Assembly (NCBI GenBank): GCA_964486825.1
Contig: CAZAQS010000157.1
Coordinates: forward strand, 1-10,718
DNA: 10,718 nucleotides
Reading direction: 5' to 3'
Source: CAZAQS01 sp964486825
GTDB lineage: Bacteria > Chloroflexota > Anaerolineae > Anaerolineales > UBA4823
In this document: piece by piece, positions 5,789 through 10,718 of the stretch
Position numbering within the stretch: position 1 is the first letter of the stretch
How the letters are laid out: every line of letters begins with the position of its first letter
Notes under the pieces: model-generated
Told to the model about the DNA's origin: nothing
What the model saw: only the letters and a program-made list of their open reading frames with translations
Databases searched by the model: none
Made by a program: the position numbers and the translations under genes

Positions 5789-7129
5789 ATGGAAGATACA
5801 ACAGCACGTACACTGTCTACGCCGCGCAAGGGGATCCGCCGCTTATGGACTGCTTTTGGCCAGACGTTCGCTCAGACGCCGCTTCTGGGTTGGATCTTTG
5901 GAATTTTGTTCGCTTCCGGACTGGAACGCCTGGTGGGCCTTCCCCTGGCTCGCGCTATCGGGCTGAGCAAACCGCCGGTGCTTTTCGGCGTCGACATCGC
6001 TTTGAAGACACCCCAGCTCTTGCCCGCCTCCCTGCTTTATGACCTGGTTATCTACTTCCTGCCCGTTGTTTTGGTGGCGCGTTTTCTTAATCCGCTGACC
6101 AACCGCCTGGCGAGCTGGCTGCTGCGGTATCCCATGTGGCTCTCGGCCCTGGCTCATATGGGCTTGCTTTACCTGGCTCTGGACCTGTGGACCGGGGTTA
6201 GCGATTACCGGGTTCTGGTGGCAAAATTAATGATGATCGCCATCATGATCACCCTCAGTCTGAATGTGGTTAATGGCTATATGGGTGAATTCTCCTGCTC
6301 CCACCCCGGTTTTATGGCCTTGGGAGCATATATCGCCTCGCTGATTACGGTGGTGCTTTTCGTTGGCAGCAACTTTGGCCCAGCCATGCTACCCGCCTTC
6401 CTTGGCCCGTTGCTCTTTCCGGTAGCCCTGATCCTGGGTGGCTTGGTCGCTTCCCTTGGAGCTCTCCTGGTCGCCATTCCCTCTTTCCGCACACGCGGTG
6501 ACTACCTGGCGATCATCTCCCTGGCTTTCTTGTTCATCGTCAAGAGCCTTTTCGAAAACCTGGAAGTGTTGGGCGGGGCGCGCGGCTTTGGCAACCAGCC
6601 CAATTGGGCTTCGCTGCCGGTAGTCTTTGTCTGGACCATGCTCTGCATCTGGATAATCAATAACTTCGTAGAGTCTACTATGGGCAAAGCCCTGAATGCG
6701 GTGCGTGATAACGAGCTGGCCGCGGACGCCATGACGGTTGACACCCGTAAGACGAAAATGATCACCTTTTTGTTCGCTGCCTTCTGGGCTGGCGTAGCCG
6801 GCGGGTTATTTGCCCATGTCTTGCGTTATGTCAATCCTGGCACCTTCGGCCTACAGAAACTGGCGGAAGTGCTGGCCATGCTCTACTTTGGCGGGCTGAA
6901 CTCGATCACCGGTTCAATTGCCGGCGCCATCGGTTATAACATGCTGAGCGAGATGCTGCGTCCGCTGGAATTGTATAAATGGATTATCATCCCCTTGCTT
7001 CTTATCCTGGTGATGATCTACCGGCCCACCGGGTTGATCGCCTTTCGGGAGTTCAACCTGCAGAAGATGTTGCAGCCTAAGGCACCGCATAAAAAAGAAG
7101 AGGTGGAAAATGTCGCTCCTGCAAGTTAA
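5789..7129 (+). CDS. livM: Branched-chain amino-acid ABC transporter permease LivM
   Basis: This is the second permease subunit of the importer. At 446 residues it is at the long end of the family. Residues 1-150 form an N-terminal extension with a basic, soluble start and several hydrophobic segments, comparable in position to the extra N-terminal region of enterobacterial LivM. The conserved core begins around residue 158 with LNVVNGYMGEFSCSHPGFMALGAY, matching the family pattern 'GyxGxxSxxHxGFxxxGAY' with G163 and G166. Later come FRTRGDYLAIISLAF, GKALNAVRDNELAADAMTVD and GLNSITGSIAGAI. The protein ends with YRPTGLIAFREF and a Lys/Glu-rich tail. The start has GAGG seven bases upstream. The last 20 bases overlap livG, indicating translational coupling. 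Confidence 0.95.
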   Translation: MEDTTARTLSTPRKGIRRLWTAFGQTFAQTPLLGWIFGILFASGLERLVGLPLARAIGLSKPPVLFGVDIALKTPQLLPASLLYDLVIYFLPVVLVARFLNPLTNRLASWLLRYPMWLSALAHMGLLYLALDLWTGVSDYRVLVAKLMMIAIMITLSLNVVNGYMGEFSCSHPGFMALGAYIASLITVVLFVGSNFGPAMLPAFLGPLLFPVALILGGLVASLGALLVAIPSFRTRGDYLAIISLAFLFIVKSLFENLEVLGGARGFGNQPNWASLPVVFVWTMLCIWIINNFVESTMGKALNAVRDNELAADAMTVDTRKTKMITFLFAAFWAGVAGGLFAHVLRYVNPGTFGLQKLAEVLAMLYFGGLNSITGSIAGAIGYNMLSEMLRPLELYKWIIIPLLLILVMIYRPTGLIAFREFNLQKMLQPKAPHKKEEVENVAPAS

Positions 7130-7880
7130 CCAGATGACCCACTACTTCGGCGGCCTGCGGGCAGTTTATAACTACAACCTGTCCATCAACCCAGGCGAGA
7201 TCCACGGCTTAATCGGACCAAATGGCGCGGGTAAGACCACCATCTTCAACCTGATTACTGGGATATACACCCCCACTGAGGGCGATATCCTGTTGGATGG
7301 CCAATCCATCAAAGGTATGCGGCCGCATCGGATCGCTGCCGCTGGCCTGGCTCGCACCTTCCAAAACTTGCGCCTATGGCGGCATATGACCGTCCTGGAG
7401 CATGTCAAGCTGGCTCGCTATTCCAAGATCAGTTACGGCCTGACAGGTGCTTTCTTCAATACACCGAAACGCCAGAAGGAAGAGGCGGAGACCACTCGGC
7501 TTGCCATGGACTTATTGGACTTGGTGGGCATCAGCCGCCTGGCAAATGCGGTAGTCACTAACCTGCCTTATGGCGCCCAACGCCGGGTAGAGATGGCCCG
7601 CGCCCTGGCCATCGAGCCCAAAGTGCTCTTCCTGGATGAGCCCACCGCCGGCATGAATCCGGAAGAGATGGAGCAAATGATCGAAATTATCCGTAGTGTA
7701 CATCGCCATCTTAACCTGGCTATCTTCCTGATCGAACATCGCATGCGCCTGGTGATGGAACTGAGCGAACGCATCCAGACCCTGGTGTTTGGAGAAGTGG
7801 TCGCCGAGGGCTTGCCGGAAGATGTCCGCAACAACCCGCTGGTCATTGATGCCTACCTGGGCAAGGAGGTCGAAACCTGA
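7110..7880 (+). CDS. livG: Branched-chain amino-acid ABC transporter ATP-binding protein LivG
   Basis: This is one of the two cytoplasmic ATPases of the importer. The 256-residue protein has Walker A GPNGAGKTT at residues 36-44, RTFQNLRLWRHMTVLEHV (Q-loop region, typical of LivG), the signature NLPYGAQRRVEMARAL at residues 151-166, Walker B VLFLDEP with D176 and E177, and the switch histidine H210 in IEHRM. The insertion after the Q-loop (YGLTGAFFNTPKRQKEE) is also a LivG trait. The signature reads YGAQR where many relatives have YGQQR, a common type of variation. The start lies inside the end of livM, with GAGGTGG just upstream. The stop codon TGA overlaps the livF start by one base (TGATG). 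Confidence 0.96.
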   Translation: MSLLQVNQMTHYFGGLRAVYNYNLSINPGEIHGLIGPNGAGKTTIFNLITGIYTPTEGDILLDGQSIKGMRPHRIAAAGLARTFQNLRLWRHMTVLEHVKLARYSKISYGLTGAFFNTPKRQKEEAETTRLAMDLLDLVGISRLANAVVTNLPYGAQRRVEMARALAIEPKVLFLDEPTAGMNPEEMEQMIEIIRSVHRHLNLAIFLIEHRMRLVMELSERIQTLVFGEVVAEGLPEDVRNNPLVIDAYLGKEVET

Positions 7881-8593
7881 TGCTGCTCACAGTCGAAAAT
7901 CTACAGGTATCTTACGACCGCATCCGGGCACTGCACGGGATCAGCTTCGAGGTGGATGAAGGCGAGATCGTCTGCATCATTGGCGCCAACGGAGCCGGCA
8001 AGAGCACCACCCTGCGAGCGATTTCCGGTCTGGTCCCGGTACAGACCGGCTCCAAGATGACCTTTTTAGGTCAGGACCTGTCCCACTTCCCCGCGGATAA
8101 AATCGTCAGCCAGTTAGGCGTCTCGCATGTGCCGGAAGGACGGCGTTTGTTTGGCAACTTGACGGTGATGGAAAACCTGAAGCTGGCAGCTTTTGCTCGT
8201 AAAAATCACGGTGATGTCGAACGTGACTACCAGCGTGTCTTCAAAATCTTCCCCCGTCTGGAGGAACGCATGCATCAACATGCAGAGACCCTCAGCGGCG
8301 GGGAGCAACAAATGTTGGCTGTTGGTCGCGCCCTGGTCAGCGCGCACAAGATGATGCTTCTAGACGAGCCCTCGATGGGCCTGGCGCCGCTGCTGATGGG
8401 CTCTGTCTTCCAGGCTTTGCGCGAGATCAACCAGGAAGGCACCACCATCCTGCTGGTGGAGCAAAACGCGCGCATGGCATTAAAATTTGCCTCGCGCGGG
8501 TATGTCCTGGAAAGTGGCAACCTGGTCCTGGAAGGTAATTCCGCGGATCTGCTAGCAAATCCAGAGGTAAAAAAGGCCTACCTTGGTGGTTGA
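7880..8593 (+). CDS. livF: Branched-chain amino-acid ABC transporter ATP-binding protein LivF
   Basis: This is the second ATPase of the importer, expected to dimerise with LivG under the LivH-LivM channel. The 237 residues include Walker A GANGAGKST at 35-43 and the LivF-typical VSHVPEGRRLFGNLTVMENL. They also include the signature LSGGEQQML starting at residue 138, Walker B MMLLDEP with D162 and E163, and LLVEQNARMALKFASRGYVLESG. The Gln-Asn after Glu, in place of a switch histidine, is normal for LivF. The start ATG shares one base with the livG stop and has AAGGAGGT upstream within livG. It is the last gene of the operon and is followed by a strong terminator. Confidence 0.96.
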   Translation: MLLTVENLQVSYDRIRALHGISFEVDEGEIVCIIGANGAGKSTTLRAISGLVPVQTGSKMTFLGQDLSHFPADKIVSQLGVSHVPEGRRLFGNLTVMENLKLAAFARKNHGDVERDYQRVFKIFPRLEERMHQHAETLSGGEQQMLAVGRALVSAHKMMLLDEPSMGLAPLLMGSVFQALREINQEGTTILLVEQNARMALKFASRGYVLESGNLVLEGNSADLLANPEVKKAYLGG

Positions 8594-8613
8594 AGCGTAT
8601 CCTAGTTCGAATC

Positions 8614-8662
8614 AAAAATGGATGTCTTATGCGGTTTTAGCGCAGAAAACATCCATTTTTTT
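8614..8662 (+). terminator. Bidirectional intrinsic terminator between livF and a DUF4870 gene
   Basis: AAAAATGGATGT (8614-8625) pairs with ACATCCATTTTT (8649-8660). An inner TGCG/CGCA pairing extends the hairpin, and T residues run through 8662. Because the 5' arm begins with five A residues, the minus-strand copy also ends in a T run. The element can therefore end transcripts from both livF and the convergent DUF4870 gene that stops at 8675. Confidence 0.9.
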
Positions 8663-8674
8663 ATGGTGTAGCTA

Positions 8675-9007
8675 TTAAGCCCAGCCCTGTTTCTTCATGA
8701 AATCGGTCAGGAAGGGGATATTCACCATCTCACCCTGGTAGGCTTTGTAAGCCCAATAAAGCTGAACAATCAGGCCGAGCGGCCAAATGCACAGGCCGAT
8801 CAGCATCGGGCTGGTAATGGTGACGATGAGGTAGAAGACTACGCCCCACGCCAGGGCTTGGGCGTTATGGGCGCGGATATAAGGCCGGTTCTTCTTGTCC
8901 TCCAACAGGAGCAGGATGATCGGGACGATAGGTGTGAAGACATAGGCCAATGCCGCCCACAATTTATCGTCGCTGGTTGGGCCACCTGGATCTAATTGCT
9001 CAGACAT
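8675..9007 (-). CDS. DUF4870 family membrane protein (second of two in the window)
   Basis: The 110-residue protein has a short polar start (MSEQLDPGGPTSDDKLW) and a DUF4870-like core. That core consists of ALAYVFTPIVPIILLLL, the conserved EDKKNRPYIRAHNAQAL loop, and two further hydrophobic segments. Its C-terminus is AYKAYQGEMVNIPFLTDFMKKQGWA. The function of the family is unknown. The ATG at 9005-9007 is chosen because GGAGG lies eight bases upstream; a longer reading to 9046 has no such site. The layout parallels the protein at 2487-2957 (W-A-L near the start, then '(D/E)(K/D).(N/S)R.Y....A.Q(A/S)'), though the two are clearly diverged. It converges on livF across a shared terminator. Confidence 0.85.
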   Translation of the reverse strand: MSEQLDPGGPTSDDKLWAALAYVFTPIVPIILLLLEDKKNRPYIRAHNAQALAWGVVFYLIVTITSPMLIGLCIWPLGLIVQLYWAYKAYQGEMVNIPFLTDFMKKQGWA

Positions 9008-9072
9008 ACTTTTATCCTCCAATTTGAATTGAACGATCCCTGGCAATACTGCCCGGTTTGATTGCGCCTATC

Positions 9073-9112
9073 CTTATCTTCGGGTTGGTTTTATCCCGAA
9101 AACCAGGATAAG
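9073..9112 (-). repeat. Inverted repeat at the predicted 5' end of the second DUF4870 mRNA
   Basis: CTTATC-TTCGGG (9073-9084) is complementary to CCCGAA (9095-9100) and GATAAG (9107-9112), a 12-pair stem interrupted by a 6-base bulge. An alternative smaller hairpin, GGTTTT/AAAACC, lies inside. Given the predicted promoter at 9132-9161, this structure would form in the first part of the leader, about 65 bases before the ribosome-binding site. It could protect the mRNA or be a regulatory hairpin; no known class is recognised. Confidence 0.5.
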
Positions 9113-9131
9113 TTCTAAACATATTGTGAGC

Positions 9132-9161
9132 ATTTTACAATAGAAACCAACGGGCATGCAA
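9132..9161 (-). promoter_or_regulatory. Possible promoter of the second DUF4870 gene
   Basis: On the minus strand, TTGCAT (9161-9156) and TAAAAT (9137-9132) are 18 bases apart. Transcription would begin near 9125, leaving a leader of about 118 bases that contains the inverted repeat at 9073-9112. Apart from this and the hairpin, the 230 bases between the two flanking genes show nothing coding. No clear terminator for the YedF-like gene was found. Confidence 0.45.
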
Positions 9162-9237
9162 GCGATATACCCAGGGAATATCTTAGATTGCCTGTCGTTC
9201 CAATCCTTGCTTCTAAAACCCCATACCTATCTAATAG

Positions 9238-9594
9238 TTACAGGGTGATAACCTTTTCGGCCTTCCACTGAGCTTCGAGGATATCGGTCATGCCACCTAC
9301 AATACCCACACGTAGCTTGTCGGTCAATCCAAGGTAGTTCAAACAGGTACTGCATACGATCAGGCGTACGCCTTTGACTTCCAGCTCCGCCAGTGTTTCC
9401 AGGATAGGAGACCCATCGACCACCAGGCGGACTCCTTCCGTATAAAAACAGATCGCAGCCGGTAACAGGTCATGCTCGTGGAGCAGGCGAAAATAAGTCT
9501 GGGCCAGCATGTGCTGCAATTCTTTTTCGGATTTGCCCAACCCATCGTTGGTGACCAGCAATACGATAGAGCGTTCATCCCGGGAATTCGCCAT
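9238..9594 (-). CDS. DsrE/YedF-like single-domain protein
   Basis: The 118-residue protein matches the C-terminal DsrE-like domain of the YedF 'selenium metabolism' family. It has SIVLLVTNDGLGKSEKELQHML, AICFYTEGVRLVVDGSPILETLAELEVKGVRLIVCSTCLNYLG and LRVGIVGGMTDIL. The paired cysteines C81-S-T-C84 and the following G89 match the family's CGTC..(Y/F).G motif. Typical YedF proteins are about 200 residues with an N-terminal TusA/SirA-like domain, which is absent here. The ATG at 9592-9594 has GGAG seven bases upstream; the longer reading to 9654 lacks a site and would run through the likely promoter. The product is cytoplasmic and probably a small thiol/sulfur-relay type protein, but this is inferred from the family. 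No selenium or tusA gene is visible nearby. Confidence 0.82.
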   Translation of the reverse strand: MANSRDERSIVLLVTNDGLGKSEKELQHMLAQTYFRLLHEHDLLPAAICFYTEGVRLVVDGSPILETLAELEVKGVRLIVCSTCLNYLGLTDKLRVGIVGGMTDILEAQWKAEKVITL

Positions 9595-9612
9595 TATATT
9601 ACTCCAGTTGGA

Positions 9613-9641
9613 TTTACATTTTGTGGTTCTGCCGGTATAAT
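9613..9641 (+). promoter_or_regulatory. Strong plus-strand promoter facing antisense into the ywiC-like gene
   Basis: TTTACA (9613-9618) and a perfect TATAAT (9636-9641) are exactly 17 bases apart. Transcription would begin near 9648 and run against the 3' end of the minus-strand gene at 9715-10551. No plus-strand gene follows. The same bases read on the minus strand as TATTAT (9642-9637), a usable -10 for the YedF-like gene with only a weak -35 (TTCTTT, 9665-9660), so the site may fire in both directions. Confidence 0.55.
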
Positions 9642-9714
9642 ACAATCGTTGCACAAAATAAAGAAATTAAAAAATATATTGTATTTGTCCATGCCGGTGA
9701 GCTAACCCTCTCTT

Positions 9715-10551
9715 TTACAGGTTCCAGGCAACAATGAACAGGATGGTAAATAAGCTGCTCACGATCAACTGGCGGATGCCGATGGAAGTGGGCTTCATGC
9801 CGATGGCTGGGTTCAGGCTGCCTCGCACAGTTTCCAGGAATTGTAAGGCATAGGGTAGGGGTAGCAGGACGGGCACTAAACTTGCTACTGCCATAATGGA
9901 TACCGCCGCTACGTTGAAAGTGCTATAAGCCAGGGCGCGACCAGCCATTTTGAGTCGCTCTGCCGTTGATGGAAGAGTAGCCAGGCCGCGCTGTTCCAGG
10001 CGCAGGTAGGCGTACACGATGGAGGCAGCCGATTGGAACCAGACCAAGGCCCACAGCAGCCAGCCGATAGCTAGGGGCTCACCTGCACTCACCCACAGGG
10101 CGGCCGGGGCAGCCAGAGCCAGCACTCCGCTGCCGACCAGCTCGATGCCAATCTGGCGGCGTTCAGCCCGCTTGCTCACCAGGTAAAGGTGCCAGGCGAA
10201 GACCGGGATGCCAGGAATGGCCAGGTAAAGTAGGTATGCATAACCCAGCAGCACCAGGCCGGCCACAGAAAGACCGCCCACCAGCCCATATACGCCCATC
10301 CAAAACAAGGCTGGTTGGAGCTCCCGCTTTGGCCGGCGCCCGCTATAGACCTTGATGGCAATCGTGGTGGGTTGGCGGATCAAAAAGGCAGAGAAAGCTG
10401 CCACAATCAGGTAGACCGAAGCGCTCGTGAAGGAGCTGCCTGCAAAAAGACCGATCAGCAGGGGGCTGATCAGAAAAACCCAGGCGCCGTGATCCTGGGG
10501 CAAGGCAATATGCCGGCGGAGGTAGCTTTGACTGGTAATTGTATTGAGCAT
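9715..10551 (-). CDS. YwiC-like integral membrane protein
   Basis: The 278-residue, very hydrophobic protein has the YwiC-like hallmark near its N-terminus: ALPQDHGAWVFLISPLLIGL (P..HGAW). This is followed by alternating hydrophobic segments and a short basic cytoplasmic loop, SGRRPKRELQPALFW, around residues 70-85. A second basic loop, VSKRAERRQIGIELVGSG, occurs mid-protein, and about seven or eight membrane segments are expected overall. The family has no established biochemical role. The ATG at 10549-10551 has no Shine-Dalgarno at a proper distance. A TATAAT lies six bases before it, so the message may start at the initiation codon. The frame stays open upstream for about 90 bases but offers no ATG, GTG or TTG. 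It lies upstream of the YedF-like gene on the same strand with a 120-base gap, so the two may or may not be co-transcribed. Confidence 0.8.
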   Translation of the reverse strand: MLNTITSQSYLRRHIALPQDHGAWVFLISPLLIGLFAGSSFTSASVYLIVAAFSAFLIRQPTTIAIKVYSGRRPKRELQPALFWMGVYGLVGGLSVAGLVLLGYAYLLYLAIPGIPVFAWHLYLVSKRAERRQIGIELVGSGVLALAAPAALWVSAGEPLAIGWLLWALVWFQSAASIVYAYLRLEQRGLATLPSTAERLKMAGRALAYSTFNVAAVSIMAVASLVPVLLPLPYALQFLETVRGSLNPAIGMKPTSIGIRQLIVSSLFTILFIVAWNL

Positions 10552-10557
10552 GAGCTT

Positions 10558-10563
10558 ATTATA
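10558..10563 (-). promoter_or_regulatory. -10 element suggesting leaderless transcription of the ywiC-like gene
   Basis: A perfect TATAAT on the minus strand ends six bases before the ATG at 10549-10551, placing the expected transcription start on the A of the initiation codon. No good -35 is seen 16-18 bases further upstream (ATCCTA at 17). Confidence 0.45.
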
Positions 10564-10669
10564 AACCTCGAAAGCCGGGCTAGGATTAAGCCAAAATTGG
10601 ATTTATATGGCCAAGAGTTCGGTAAAACAAGCGAAATTGTTTACCTGGTATAGATATTGCATGGAGAAT

Positions 10670-10682
10670 AGGAAAATTTCCT
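10670..10682. repeat. 13-base inverted repeat near the right edge
   Basis: AGGAAA-A-TTTCCT is a perfect inverted repeat in the non-coding region beyond the ywiC-like gene. No gene can be assigned to the last 165 bases of the window, so its role is unknown; it could be an operator for a gene that starts beyond the edge. Confidence 0.3.
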
Positions 10683-10718
10683 GTTATCAACTTAAGGGAT
10701 TGGAATTTATGTATTTCT

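Noticed and set aside
7560..7610. LivG signature YGAQR as a defective ABC motif
   Set aside because: LivG-type ATPases normally carry YG.QR in place of SGGQ, and the Walker A, Walker B and switch residues are intact, so this is ordinary variation.
9595..9714. Terminator after the ywiC-like gene
   Set aside because: The region is A/T-rich with T runs, but I found no stable hairpin preceding them on the minus strand.
10709..10718. Possible plus-strand gene start (ATG at 10709-10711) at the right edge
   Set aside because: Only three codons are visible and the upstream AAGGGA is a weak ribosome-binding site; nothing can be supported.

Overview
The window looks like ordinary bacterial chromosome, most plausibly from a Chloroflexota (Anaerolineae-like) genome. 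That placement is an inference from the split glycine dehydrogenase (gcvPA/gcvPB), a lipoprotein-type solute receptor, DUF4870 membrane proteins and the general look of the proteins; no rRNA or marker gene confirms it. No phage, transposase, tRNA, rRNA or CRISPR array was seen.

Left part (1-2470, minus strand): a glycine-cleavage operon. A sigma70-like promoter (2442-2470) drives a long leader with a tandem glycine riboswitch (2139-2347) and an overlapping terminator hairpin (2111-2142), then gcvH, gcvPA and the start of gcvPB. The gcvPB frame stops after 53 codons, close to the window edge, so this copy looks broken or the edge sequence is faulty. gcvT and lpd are not in the window.

Middle (2487-9007): a complete five-gene branched-chain/hydrophobic amino-acid ABC importer operon on the plus strand (livK, livH, livM, livG, livF). 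It is flanked by two minus-strand DUF4870 membrane-protein genes. The liv operon has a leader of about 360 bases containing four perfect 17-bp tandem repeats, each carrying a 13-bp inverted repeat, and a fifth diverged copy of that inverted repeat downstream. This is the most unusual element in the window. A GC-rich hairpin lies between livK and livH, and a strong bidirectional terminator ends the operon.

Right part (9238-10551, minus strand): a gene for a stand-alone YedF/DsrE-type domain and, upstream of it, a YwiC-like membrane protein whose promoter geometry suggests a leaderless mRNA. Between them a strong plus-strand promoter points antisense into the ywiC-like gene, sharing its -10 region with a possible minus-strand -10.

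Functionally, the two best understood parts both concern amino acids: glycine-induced glycine breakdown and import of (probably) hydrophobic amino acids. The window shows no direct regulatory link between them. I did not find a convincingly new multi-gene system; the notable items are regulatory DNA/RNA elements and one damaged gene.
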